DNA of 64,000 bases from Hungatella sp. UBA4396 (GTDB lineage Bacteria; Bacillota; Clostridia; Lachnospirales; Lachnospiraceae): positions 1 through 64,000 of the forward strand of contig DGRE01000008.1 in the NCBI GenBank assembly GCA_002389905.1, read 5' to 3'. The notes beneath the pieces were generated by a model, which saw only the letters and a list, made by a program, of their open reading frames with translations, was not told where the DNA came from and made no database searches. Below, one piece after another: positions 54,003 to 62,400 of this stretch (its first letter is position 1; each line of letters begins with the position of its first letter). The position numbers and the translations under genes are program-made.

Positions 54003-54773
54003 TTATTTTCGTGTAACCATTAAGTAGCCGCCCCATGTACTATAATTCTCATATGAATAAGCTCTATTACATGTTTTGGGGTCTGTTATATAATTACCAG
54101 AAGCATCAACATCAGTAGCGTTAGTTTGTCCAGGCTTATGAGACCAGTATCCATCGCTATTCTGTACATACCAATGATAATCATTTGAGCCGAGAACAAG
54201 CGCAACTTTATAACTTTTATTAGTAGAGGTTGAATTTGCATTTGTGGTTACTAAAGTTCTGCCATTACCAAGATATGGACCATCTTTCTTGGCCGCATTA
54301 ATAATGTTTGATGCAGTTAACGCTGTCCACGTACTGCCCGCAAGTTCCCCTGGTTGCAACTTCATGTCTGTGGCACATATTACATCCATTGCATAAGCAT
54401 AGCAATTTGCTTTTTTTATTCTCGATGAATGGTTCCAGTAGGATGGGTCATAAGCAGCTTCTCCACCACTTAATGGAAGTAAATTTGCCCTTAATGCATT
54501 TCTTATTCCTGATTCTGGACTTGCCTCCTCTACAGTAACTCCTGTTCTTGATTGCTTGCGAAGTTCATATGGGACATAGTTAATGCAATCCTGCTCACCC
54601 GGCGATAAAGCATTGTACCATTCCAACCATTCTATAGTGTCACTTGAAAGAGTGGACTTATCAACTGTTGTGCCTTCATAGTTAAGAGTTTCATTTGCAT
54701 ATGTAGTTCCCGTGAGAATGCCTAGTAACAAAATGACTGATAGAAGTGTTGAAATTTTTTTAATCATATTCAT
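54003..54773 (-). CDS. Secreted Cys-His hydrolase-like protein, 256 aa
   Basis: Signal peptide (residues 1-26, ending TTYANE). The mature region has a KANCYAYAMDV motif (Cys about residue 123) and, about 70 residues later, SNDYHWYVQNSDGYWSHKPGQT, then DASGNYITDP and a C-terminal GGYLMVTRK. A Cys in NCYAYA and a His in DYHWY are the layout of papain/NlpC-like secreted enzymes; I cannot name the family. AAGGAG is 5 bases before the ATG. It overlaps by 4 bases the frame upstream. Confidence 0.7.
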   Translation of the reverse strand: MNMIKKISTLLSVILLLGILTGTTYANETLNYEGTTVDKSTLSSDTIEWLEWYNALSPGEQDCINYVPYELRKQSRTGVTVEEASPESGIRNALRANLLPLSGGEAAYDPSYWNHSSRIKKANCYAYAMDVICATDMKLQPGELAGSTWTALTASNIINAAKKDGPYLGNGRTLVTTNANSTSTNKSYKVALVLGSNDYHWYVQNSDGYWSHKPGQTNATDVDASGNYITDPKTCNRAYSYENYSTWGGYLMVTRK

Positions 54774-54976
54774 TTGCTCTCCTTTACAATTTTTCTTGTT
54801 TTAGTTGTACGATCTGCTAAAATGTTTAGCTGCATTTTTCCTCCCCCATTGGAATCCCTCCTTTTCCTAATTTTATTTTTAGCCATTGCAATAGTGGTAA
54901 CATTATTACGCAGAGTTACTGATATATTAAGTGCTGAATCTGGAATGTCTGTATATGACATTTTATTTATTATCAA
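54770..54976 (-). CDS. Possible small basic protein coupled to the secreted hydrolase, up to 68 aa
   Basis: An open frame (MIINKMSYTDIPDSALNI... ending RKIVKESK) stops in an ATGA overlap with the secreted hydrolase start, the mark of translational coupling. The product would be basic, without a signal. Two later internal ATGs have better ribosome sites (GGGGGAGG before MQLNILADR, giving only 21 residues). I recognise no family, and the start is unsure; it may be a leader peptide or a gene remnant. Confidence 0.35.
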   Translation of the reverse strand: MIINKMSYTDIPDSALNISVTLRNNVTTIAMAKNKIRKRRDSNGGGKMQLNILADRTTKTRKIVKESK

Positions 54977-55043
54977 GCATTCCTTTATGTACTTTTATTG
55001 CGTTTATTTGCTAACATTGTATATTTTTTACAAGTTGCAGTGA

Positions 55044-55278
55044 GCTTATGTTCAAATCGTTCCTCTCTTATGATTTTAGCACTGATAATATTCTATAAAT
55101 TATGTATTTAAAATAAAAAACTATTTTAAGTTTTAAATTATATATTTTTATAATACAGCGGGGTAGGGATTTTGTCAATAACGTTTTTAATTTTAAAAAC
55201 ATTTTAATAATCATTGACTTTTTCATAATATAAAATTATAATTTAAATAAAAAAATGAAAAATCGGGAGATGAACAAT
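55044..55278. other. AT-rich gap before the BlaI-like gene
   Basis: About 235 bases of very AT-rich DNA with many overlapping weak promoter-like hexamers (for example TTGACT near 55213 and TATAAT-like runs near 55230-55240). No gene or RNA seen. Confidence 0.3.
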
Positions 55279-55686
55279 ATGCTAGTCAAAAACAGTATGA
55301 ATTCATGCTTTTTCCTTACAAATAAAGAAGAAGCCGCCCTGAAAGTTTTATGGGCATCAGATACCCCTTTGAGTGCCACCGAAATTGCCGAAAGAATTCC
55401 CGACAGAACCTGGCCTACAAGTTCCATTCAAAGCATTTTGCGGACACTGGAAAAAAAGAAAGCAATTGAAGTGGCTGAAATAACAAAAATCGGAAAATCC
55501 TATGGCCGTTTGTTTCGGCCAACAACATCTGCCAATGAATACGCTATTATGCAGTTTAACAGATATTACCAGGGAGATGATCAAGATAGTTTGTCTTTAA
55601 TATTAATGCTTTTGGGGCAGAAAAGCAGCAAGGAGAAATTCATCGAAGCCTTGCAGGAACTATTGAATCAATACAAGGGAGAATAG
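55279..55686 (+). CDS. BlaI/MecI/CopY-type repressor, 135 aa
   Basis: Penicillinase-repressor winged helix: EEAALKVLWASDTPLSATEIAERIPDRTWPTSSIQSILRTLEKKKAIEVAEITKIGKSYGRLFRPTTSANEYA (residues about 16-90), followed by a short dimerisation tail. Such repressors are normally paired with a BlaR/MecR membrane peptidase. Start chosen at the ATG with GGGAG 9 bases upstream. The only partner trace is a 46-codon stub behind it. Confidence 0.82.
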   Translation: MLVKNSMNSCFFLTNKEEAALKVLWASDTPLSATEIAERIPDRTWPTSSIQSILRTLEKKKAIEVAEITKIGKSYGRLFRPTTSANEYAIMQFNRYYQGDDQDSLSLILMLLGQKSSKEKFIEALQELLNQYKGE

Positions 55687-55689
55687 TTT

Positions 55690-55827
55690 ATGGCATTAAT
55701 ACCATTTTCGTTCCTGACTTCACTTATGCGGGTAAGTATCTTTATAATATTTAAAACACAAAAAACTCCCATAGCCTACAAGTCCTATGATGAAAATGCA
55801 GGCTGCGGGAATTTTTTATTTTATTGA
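55690..55827 (+). pseudogene. Possible remnant of a blaR/mecR-type (M56) partner gene, 46 codons
   Basis: Begins MALIPFSFLTSLMRVSIFIIF three bases after the BlaI-like stop, as the first membrane helix of a BlaR1/MecR1 antirepressor would, then runs into non-membrane residues and a terminator hairpin (55768-55809) within the frame. It looks truncated after about 20 codons. The match is one hydrophobic helix only, so the call is tentative. Confidence 0.35.
55768..55818 (+). terminator. Terminator behind the BlaI-like gene
   Basis: CCCATAGCCT (55768-55777) pairs with AGGCTGCGGG (55800-55809), two mismatches in the middle, followed by AATTTTTTATTTT. Confidence 0.7.
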
Positions 55828-55899
55828 TATATTTTTCTGATAAATTTCACTGATAAAAAAAGAAGAAAGCATCCATACTAAGACAGGAGGTGATAAAAC

Positions 55900-56073
55900 A
55901 TGAGCCCAAAGGAATTAAATTATATCGAGGATGCGCTCGGACACGAAAAATTTTTAAAGACCCAGTGCCAGGAGGCAGTACAGAATCTGCAGGACGCTGA
56001 ATTAAAGTCCTGCGCAGAGCAGCTTATGCAAAAGCATCAGCAGATTTTTGACAACTTCTATAACTTAGTGTAA
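55900..56073 (+). CDS. Small CotF-operon protein, 57 aa
   Basis: Starts MSPKELNYIEDALGHEKFLKTQCQEA with AGGAGG 8 bases upstream; two Cys (23 and 38), all-helical, ending QQIFDNFYNLV. It looks like the first, ferritin-like helical pair of a spore coat F protein and lies 13 bases before the CotF gene. Probably a paired spore coat component, expressed late in sporulation. Confidence 0.75.
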   Translation: MSPKELNYIEDALGHEKFLKTQCQEAVQNLQDAELKSCAEQLMQKHQQIFDNFYNLV

Positions 56074-56086
56074 GGAGGAATCACCT

Positions 56087-56332
56087 ATGGATGACAAGTG
56101 TATTATGGAGAACCTGCTCCACACAACCAAGGGCGTGTGCAACCTATATCTGCATGGAACCATTGAATCCCCTACCATGAATGTGCATCAGGCATTTGAC
56201 AACGCCTTAAACGATAGTTTATGTATGCAGGATGACATCTACAAAAAGATGTCCTCAAAGGGATGGTATACCACAGAACAGGCAGAGCAGCAAAAGATTA
56301 CCAAGGTAAAAAATCAGTTTGCAGGCATGTAA
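56087..56332 (+). CDS. Spore coat protein CotF family, 81 aa
   Basis: Coat_F domain: CIMENLLHTTKGVCNLYLHGTIESPTMNVHQAFDNALNDSLCMQDDIYKKMSSKGWYTTEQAEQQKI, with the GWY close to the C-terminus that is typical of the family. Confirms a spore-forming host. Followed by a bidirectional terminator. Confidence 0.9.
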   Translation: MDDKCIMENLLHTTKGVCNLYLHGTIESPTMNVHQAFDNALNDSLCMQDDIYKKMSSKGWYTTEQAEQQKITKVKNQFAGM

Positions 56333-56335
56333 CTG

Positions 56336-56380
56336 AAAAAAAGCTATGGGGTCCTCTTATGGGGATCCCATAGCTTTTTT
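56336..56380. terminator. Bidirectional terminator between cotF and the phosphatase gene
   Basis: AAAAAAGCTATGGG and CCCATAGCTTTTTT (56367-56380) form a 14-base stem with U-runs in both directions; it overlaps the last bases of the convergent phosphatase gene. Confidence 0.88.
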
Positions 56381-57560
56381 AATAATAGGTTACCGTAACC
56401 TTTTTCCCCATTTCTCCTGCTGTCTGCTTTAATTGCTCCACCAGATTCTGCCTGATACCCAGATCAAAGGGCAGTCCCGGATTCTGGTAAGCACTGTTGA
56501 TGGCTCTTCCCACATATAGATTAAGCTCCGTACAATCCTCTATGATCATCTTAGCCACCATGGAAGCGCCGTTTGGCCGGTCCAGTTCCAGGAAAAATTC
56601 TTCTGAAACAGATTCATTATTTAAATAACTCTTCAAAAGCTGCAAGACTCTGTTCAAGGTTAAAACCCCTTCCGTCACCAGCTCAATGCCGTCAATAAAG
56701 GCAATAGGCGGAATGTCCGGATCATTGTAATCCAGGGATACATCCAGTTTCTTTCCGGTCACTCTGGATACGATATTTGCGCTGGTCCCTCCGCAGACAA
56801 TTCTCTTTACCCCTTCATCTCCGGAAAGAAAATCCTTAACAATTCCCTCATCGTCGTCCTGTCTCTTTGGAGGCCCTGTCATCAAGTGAACCGGCTTTCT
56901 GTCAATAATCCGCATAACCGCCACGGTAGTGTCATCTCCGGGCCTGAACTGATAAAGCTCATCACAGGCCCTGCTAAGGGCTGAAGCCAGACGAACCGCA
57001 GATATGGTCAGACGGTACTGCTTCACCGCATAAGCTGCCAGCTCATCCCACTGCCAGCCAAAGTTCAGCAGCTGCCCCACTCCCGCATGAATGGTTCCGT
57101 CGCTCATCAGGACCAGAGCATCCCCTTTTTTTACACGAAAACGGTATTCATTGATCTGTTTGTCCCGTATGACCCTGGAATTCTTGGGGATAGAAACCAG
57201 ACTTCCGTCTCGGATAAAGATGCAGCCCGGATTGTCAAATTCCACCAGATAGGCTTCCCCGCTGTTAAACACCTGAAGGATGCTGAAGGTGGAATAAGCC
57301 ACCTGCCGCACCTGGCACACCGGAAGAGTCTCCACAATGGTTTCCACACACTCCTCCAAAGTGGCCCCGTTTAAAAACATGGTCCCTAAAATCTTGGATG
57401 TCATGGTAGCCAGAATATTGGCCTTTACCCCGCTGCCCATGCCGTCGGCAAGGATCATGATGTTGGAGTCCCCTGTATGTAAAAGCTCCACCTTGTCCCC
57501 GCATAATATTTCACTGAATTTATTCAAGCTTTTGTATGCAACATCAACCGTAACTCCCAT
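56379..57560 (-). CDS. SpoIIE-type PP2C Ser/Thr phosphatase, 393 aa
   Basis: SpoIIE domain, residues about 5-210: metal-binding Asp in ILADGMGSGVKAN, VEFDNPGCIFIRDG, ALVLMSDGTIHAG and PGDDTTVAVMRI. The C-terminal 170 residues are extra (GIVKDFLSGDEGVKRIVCGGTSANIVSRVTGKKL) and may be a partner-binding or substrate module. PP2C enzymes of this class dephosphorylate anti-anti-sigma or related Ser-phosphorylated partners. ATG overlaps the sensor stop by one base (TGATG), so the two are produced together. Start chosen at MGVTVDV. Confidence 0.88.
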   Translation of the reverse strand: MGVTVDVAYKSLNKFSEILCGDKVELLHTGDSNIMILADGMGSGVKANILATMTSKILGTMFLNGATLEECVETIVETLPVCQVRQVAYSTFSILQVFNSGEAYLVEFDNPGCIFIRDGSLVSIPKNSRVIRDKQINEYRFRVKKGDALVLMSDGTIHAGVGQLLNFGWQWDELAAYAVKQYRLTISAVRLASALSRACDELYQFRPGDDTTVAVMRIIDRKPVHLMTGPPKRQDDDEGIVKDFLSGDEGVKRIVCGGTSANIVSRVTGKKLDVSLDYNDPDIPPIAFIDGIELVTEGVLTLNRVLQLLKSYLNNESVSEEFFLELDRPNGASMVAKMIIEDCTELNLYVGRAINSAYQNPGLPFDLGIRQNLVEQLKQTAGEMGKKVTVTYY

Positions 57561-59293
57561 CACCTGACCTCGCTTTCGCTTCCCTCTTCCAATAAGGACC
57601 GGCAAAGCTTCGTTAATGTGGTCTTGGTTTCGGCTGTTGTTTCACCCAGAAGTCCGGCGATTTCCTGAGCCACCATCATCTGCTTGCGAATGACCTCCTG
57701 GGCCAGCTCAATGGTTTCCAGCTTCTTTTCATACTCCTGCCTTGCCTGCTCCTCAGCCTTGGTGATATCAATAAAGGTAGCCAGCACCACATCCTCTTTT
57801 TCAATGTATACAATGTTTTGGAGGGTGGAGAAACGGTATTCGCCGTAGGTCACCTTTTTCCCGTGGATATTCTGGTGGGAATCATAAACCCACTGAAAAT
57901 CAGAAGGGTCAATCAGCTCATATAAGTACATATCCAAAGCTTCCTGCCGGTTCTTTCCGAAATATTTCTGTCCCACTGCCGAATACTCCAGAATCTTCAT
58001 ATCCTTATCCACAATCAAAACGATGTTAGGAGAGGTTTCCATAACCAGATTGGATAAGGATTCCGCTTTTTCGTTCATAAATGGAATACACATATTAAGC
58101 TCCGCCTTTTTCTGGAACACAGCCACAGCCTTTTCCCGGCAGGTGGAATAACCGCAGGCACCGCAGTTCAGCTCATCCTCGGGCCTGGTCTTTCCGATCT
58201 GCTTTAAAATATCCTGAATCTGAACCTCCGTAGGCATCCGCTCCCTGGGCGCCCGGTCCGCAAACCGTTTTTTAAAGGATATGGATTCCAGCACCTCATG
58301 AAGCTCTTCTTCAGGCACCGGCTCCCGTTTAATGGACTCTTCCATATCCAGCTTCACCTTAAACCGGGATATGCCCCCTGTGTCCACGGCAGGGCCCTTG
58401 ATACAGCCCCCGGAGCACATGTTCATCTCAATGAAACAGCCCTGAATATCTCCCCTCATCATGCTTTCGCACAAATCAATGCAGTTTCTGGAGCCATGGA
58501 CATAAAACTTCCGGTATCCATCCTTTTCCTTATGTCCGGCCAGAACAGAATTCACCACTCCATTGGTGACCGGGTAAAGGCGGTTGACTCTGGGATTAAA
58601 GCTTTTAAAGGGAATATCTTCACAATCCTCTATGGCAATGTCCTCCTCAGAAAGCCACCGCAGAATATCATTGAAGTTGAGGACCGCGTCAATGTACTCC
58701 CCGTGGCGGCTGTCCTGGGATTCCTTTTTCTTCGCAATACAGGGGCCTAAAAATACCACCTTCACCTCAGGTCCCATTTCCTCCTTGATCAGCTTTCCGT
58801 GGGCGATCATAGGAGAGACTACCGGAGCCAGATAAGGAATCAGCCTGGGGTAGTAAATTTCAATCAGATCATTGACGCTGGGACAGCAGGTGGTAATGAT
58901 GTTTTCCATCTCCCCCTCCTTTAAAAGCCTGGCATACTCCGCTGTCACCAGAGCCGCACCCTCTGCGGTCTCCCGGACATCGGCAAAGCCCAGCTTTCTC
59001 AATGCCCCGTTTACCTGCCCCATGGAACCATAAGGCAGCAGCCCCATATAGGACGGCGCCAGGGAAATGACCACTGGTATTCCCGCTTTTATGTAGCCTT
59101 TAACCAGCTCTGAATCGCTGACCAGGGTTTTGGCGGACTGAGGACAGACCTTCATGCATTTTCCGCATAAAATGCACTTATCCTCCATGATCTCAGCCCG
59201 CTCATCCTTAATCATGACTGCCTTGACTTCACAGTTACGGACACATTTATAACAGTGCTTGCATTTCATAGACTTAAAATCAATGATCCCCAT
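57560..59293 (-). CDS. HydS-type sensory [FeFe]-hydrogenase with PAS domain, 577 aa
   Basis: Two 4Fe-4S sites (Cys 11/14/17/21 and 40/43/46/50), an H-cluster domain (about 70-360; loops TTCCPSV, LGPCIAKKK, NMCSGGCIKGP, all four ligand Cys kept), a 4Fe-4S module (LNCGACGYSTCREKAVAVF, about 398) and a PAS domain (about 430-530, METSPNIVLIVDKDMKILEYSAVGQKYFG), then a helical tail. This order matches group C HydS sensors. It keeps both Cys of the first loop, unlike the second sensor at 44.5 kb. It would sense H2 or redox state and act on the phosphatase encoded behind it. Confidence 0.9.
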   Translation of the reverse strand: MGIIDFKSMKCKHCYKCVRNCEVKAVMIKDERAEIMEDKCILCGKCMKVCPQSAKTLVSDSELVKGYIKAGIPVVISLAPSYMGLLPYGSMGQVNGALRKLGFADVRETAEGAALVTAEYARLLKEGEMENIITTCCPSVNDLIEIYYPRLIPYLAPVVSPMIAHGKLIKEEMGPEVKVVFLGPCIAKKKESQDSRHGEYIDAVLNFNDILRWLSEEDIAIEDCEDIPFKSFNPRVNRLYPVTNGVVNSVLAGHKEKDGYRKFYVHGSRNCIDLCESMMRGDIQGCFIEMNMCSGGCIKGPAVDTGGISRFKVKLDMEESIKREPVPEEELHEVLESISFKKRFADRAPRERMPTEVQIQDILKQIGKTRPEDELNCGACGYSTCREKAVAVFQKKAELNMCIPFMNEKAESLSNLVMETSPNIVLIVDKDMKILEYSAVGQKYFGKNRQEALDMYLYELIDPSDFQWVYDSHQNIHGKKVTYGEYRFSTLQNIVYIEKEDVVLATFIDITKAEEQARQEYEKKLETIELAQEVIRKQMMVAQEIAGLLGETTAETKTTLTKLCRSLLEEGSESEVR

Positions 59294-59295
59294 GA

Positions 59296-59535
59296 TTATA
59301 GCCTCCCTGCGATTTCTTTTTCAAAAAACTCCTTTGTATCCTCTGGCTTTAAAGAATAAACCTCCCCGTCCAGAGTAACACAGACGCCGCTTACACAGTG
59401 TCCGCTGCAAAATGATCCGTTTAAATCGACCTGGCCTTCAAGACGTTTCTCCTTTACGAGGCTCTGAAGCTGGGAAATAATTTCCCTGGACCCCTTTAAG
59501 TGACACGCACTTCCAATACAGATTGTTACTCTCAT
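59296..59535 (-). CDS. (2Fe-2S) thioredoxin-like ferredoxin, 79 aa
   Basis: A compact NuoE-C-terminal-like domain with Cys in CIGSACHLKGSREI and GSFCSGHCVSGVCVTLDG. Three bases before the HydS start, in one operon; likely the electron partner of HydS. Confidence 0.88.
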   Translation of the reverse strand: MRVTICIGSACHLKGSREIISQLQSLVKEKRLEGQVDLNGSFCSGHCVSGVCVTLDGEVYSLKPEDTKEFFEKEIAGRL

Positions 59536-59622
59536 GAATATTCTCCCTCCAAATTACATTCGGCCTGTAAGTAATCCTTTGGAGTAATTATCGCACATTG
59601 TTATATTGTTATCAATGTATTT

Positions 59623-61395
59623 TTATCGATTACCTGTATTTTTTGGAGTACAGGTAATCATGACCTCCTCAATCCTCTGCTCCTCCACATTAATCAGACC
59701 GTAGGTGTTGAGCCGGAGCTTGGGAATGACGGGAAGGCTGGCAAAGGCCAGAGTCATAAAGGGATCAATATTTTCTCCGATTCCAAGGTCTCTTGCATGG
59801 GCTTTCAGCTCCTCCAGCTTTTCATCCACCCACCAGGCCGGTTCCTCGCTCATAAGCCCGGCAATGGGCAATGGAAGCTCTCCTAAGACCTTTCCGCCGG
59901 CCACAATTGCCAGACCGCCCCGGTTCTTTCTCACAGTGTTTCCGGCCAGAGCCATATCCTCATCATTGGTGCCTGCTAAAATCAGGTTGTGGGAGTCATG
60001 GGCAATGCTGGTGGCGACTGCCCCCCGCTTTAATCCATAACCGCCTAAAAAGCCCAGCCCCATATGGCCTGTATTGTGGTGGCGCTCCAGCACCGCCATT
60101 TTTACGATGTCCTGTTCCACATTGACGCCGGGTGCAGTCCCCTCCTGCTCCGTCCAGGGAGCCAAAAGCTCTGTGGTGGCCAGCTCTCCCGGAGTCAGGC
60201 AGAGAACCCGGATGGTATCACCCTTTTTCTCCATACGTAAGTCTTCGGGGCAGATTTCTTTTAACCGGAAGGAATCCCCCACTCTGGCGGGAGTTTCCAC
60301 GCTCCGCCTTTCTGCTGCCAGGATTTCTTCCTTCATCACACCGTTTTCCGCAACCAGCTTTCCGTTTTTGTAAACCTGCCTGACTTCAAAATTCTCCAAA
60401 TCGGAAACCACCAGAAGGTTTGCCTTGTATCCCGGTGCAATGGCTCCCACCTCAGAAAGCCCGAAATACTGGGCTGCATGAAAGGAGCCCATAAGGACTG
60501 CGTGAATGGGGTCAGCCCCCAGGCTTACCGCCCTTCCTATGATGTAATCCAGGTGCCCCAGCCTGGTTAAGTCTCCCGGATGCTTATCATCAGTCACCAG
60601 CATACAGCGGCGGTAATAAGGCTCTTTAAACAAGGGAAGCAGGGCTTCTAAGTTCCTTGCCGCAGTGCCCTCCCGGATCATGACCCACTGTCCCCTTCTG
60701 ATCTTTTCTATGGCCTCTTCTGCATCGCTGCATTCATGGTCAGACTGCACCCCGGCAGCCACATATGCGTTTAACTCCCTGCCAAAAAGCCCCGGCGCGT
60801 GGCCGTCAATGAGCATCTTTTTCTTTCTGGCATCCTCCACCTTATCAAGAATCCCTACGTCAGCCCTTACGGTTCCGTAGGAATTCATCAGCTCCGCCAG
60901 TCCCAGCACCCGTTCCTCCTCATAGAGGGGCGCCAGGGCCTCTGCGTTTAAAATAGCTCCTGACTCGTCAAGGCCTGTGGCCGGCACGCAGGAGGGAAGC
61001 ATAAAATACACATCAAGGGTAAGCCCCTTGGTCCGTTCCATCATAAAACGGATTCCTTCCGTTCCCGCCACATTGGCAATTTCATGAGGGTCTGTAATGA
61101 CAGCCTGGGTTCCGTGAGGCACCACGGCCTTTTCAAACTCTCCCGGAGCCACCATAGAGCTTTCTAAATGAATGTGCCCGTCAATCAGTCCAGGGCAGAC
61201 GGTCTGGCCCCCCAGCTCGATCTCCGTCTGTCCCTCATAATCCCCTATTCCCACAATATATCCGCCTTCAATGGCAATGTCCCCTGTTTCCAGCTCTGCC
61301 GTAAACACATTGACCACCTTTGCATGTTTTAACACCAGAGATGCTTTTTTTGCCCCTGACGCAGCCAGTATCCGTTCTGTCAGCATCCGTTCCAT
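59623..61395 (-). CDS. ade: Adenine deaminase
   Basis: Amidohydrolase of 590 aa converting adenine to hypoxanthine. Metal-binding PGLIDGHIHLESSMV, DPHEIANVAGTEG, the GHAPGLFGRELNAY and DDKHPGDLTRLGHLD motifs, and C-terminal domain with GTNDEDMALAGNTVRKNRGGLAIV. Start chosen at MERMLTER with AGGAGG 9 bases upstream. The 17 bases to the PNP gene indicate an operon for purine salvage. Confidence 0.95.
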   Translation of the reverse strand: MERMLTERILAASGAKKASLVLKHAKVVNVFTAELETGDIAIEGGYIVGIGDYEGQTEIELGGQTVCPGLIDGHIHLESSMVAPGEFEKAVVPHGTQAVITDPHEIANVAGTEGIRFMMERTKGLTLDVYFMLPSCVPATGLDESGAILNAEALAPLYEEERVLGLAELMNSYGTVRADVGILDKVEDARKKKMLIDGHAPGLFGRELNAYVAAGVQSDHECSDAEEAIEKIRRGQWVMIREGTAARNLEALLPLFKEPYYRRCMLVTDDKHPGDLTRLGHLDYIIGRAVSLGADPIHAVLMGSFHAAQYFGLSEVGAIAPGYKANLLVVSDLENFEVRQVYKNGKLVAENGVMKEEILAAERRSVETPARVGDSFRLKEICPEDLRMEKKGDTIRVLCLTPGELATTELLAPWTEQEGTAPGVNVEQDIVKMAVLERHHNTGHMGLGFLGGYGLKRGAVATSIAHDSHNLILAGTNDEDMALAGNTVRKNRGGLAIVAGGKVLGELPLPIAGLMSEEPAWWVDEKLEELKAHARDLGIGENIDPFMTLAFASLPVIPKLRLNTYGLINVEEQRIEEVMITCTPKNTGNR

Positions 61396-61411
61396 AAGAA
61401 ATATCCTCCTT

Positions 61412-62242
61412 TTACTTTCCGGCAAATCCTGTAATGGAAGCCGTAATTAACCGTTTAAACTGAGGTGCGACCCTGTCCGCTGTTTCCTGCACCTCCGTAT
61501 GGCTTAAAGGCTGGTCTAAAATGCCGCAGGCCATGTTGGTGATACAGGAAATTCCGCACACCTCCATGCCCATATGCCTTGCTGCAACTGCTTCGCAGGC
61601 CGTGCTCATGCCCACTGCATCAGCCCCTAAGATGCGGCACATGGAAACCTCTGACGGAGATTCATAAGCAGGTCCCGTAAGCTGCATGTAAACTCCTTCT
61701 CTGAGGCCGATTCCCTCTTCTTTTGCAGCGTTTTTAATGATCTGCTGCAATCTTCTGCTGTAAACCTGGCTCATATCAGGAAATCTGGGCCCCAGTTCCT
61801 CTATGTTTGTTCCCAGAAGCGGGGAGGGAACAAAGGTGGAAATATGGTCCCTGATCAGCATGAAGTCTCCCGGATCAAAGTCCTTATTGACTCCTCCTGC
61901 CGCATTGGTGAGAAACAGGGTCTTAGCTCCCATCAGCCCCATAAGCCTGGCAGGAAGCACCACGTCAGTCATGGGGTATCCTTCATAGTAATGAACCCTT
62001 CCCTGCATGATCACCACCGGAACCTGATTCACATATCCGAACACAAATCTGCCCTTGTGCCCGGCAACCGTTGACACCGGAAATCCTTCGATGTCCTTGT
62101 ACTCGATGGATGCAGACACTTTAATTTCCTCTGCATACTCCCCAAGACCGGAGCCGAGAATCAAAGCCGCTTCGGGGACAAAATCAGTCTTTTCCCTCAC
62201 GCTTTTCAAGCAGTTTTCCAGCTTTGCATATACCTCATTCAT
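61412..62242 (-). CDS. punA: Purine nucleoside phosphorylase, trimeric type
   Basis: 276 aa of the PNP/MTAP family: ILGSGLGEYAEEI, VAGHKGRFVFG, MQGRVHYYEGY, TNAAGGVNKDFDPGDFMLI, and the base-binding GPAYESPSEVSMCRILGADAVGMSTACEAV. Releases hypoxanthine or guanine from nucleosides with ribose 1-phosphate; the next gene deaminates adenine. Confidence 0.94.
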   Translation of the reverse strand: MNEVYAKLENCLKSVREKTDFVPEAALILGSGLGEYAEEIKVSASIEYKDIEGFPVSTVAGHKGRFVFGYVNQVPVVIMQGRVHYYEGYPMTDVVLPARLMGLMGAKTLFLTNAAGGVNKDFDPGDFMLIRDHISTFVPSPLLGTNIEELGPRFPDMSQVYSRRLQQIIKNAAKEEGIGLREGVYMQLTGPAYESPSEVSMCRILGADAVGMSTACEAVAARHMGMEVCGISCITNMACGILDQPLSHTEVQETADRVAPQFKRLITASITGFAGK

Positions 62243-62335
62243 ATGTCATTTTTCTCCCTTCTATATCATGCATAAATGATGTTAATACAGATGTTTTCAG
62301 TATACCACATTTACGGCTGTATCTGTATCTATATT

Positions 62336-62365
62336 TTGACAATTACAGGGAAATAATGGTATACT
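62336..62365 (+). promoter_or_regulatory. Promoter of the ABC importer
   Basis: TTGACA (62336-62341), 18-base spacer, TATACT (62360-62365). The leader to the gene is only about 30 bases, so no riboswitch fits between. Confidence 0.75.
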
Positions 62366-62400
62366 GAGGCTGTCCGAAAGGGCAGAAAGTGAGGAGAATT

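Noticed and set aside
54774..55043. Hydrophobic 89-codon plus-strand frame
   Set aside because: It lies antisense to the coupled frame before the secreted hydrolase, has no ribosome site, and its hydrophobicity can come from the complement of charged AT-rich codons.
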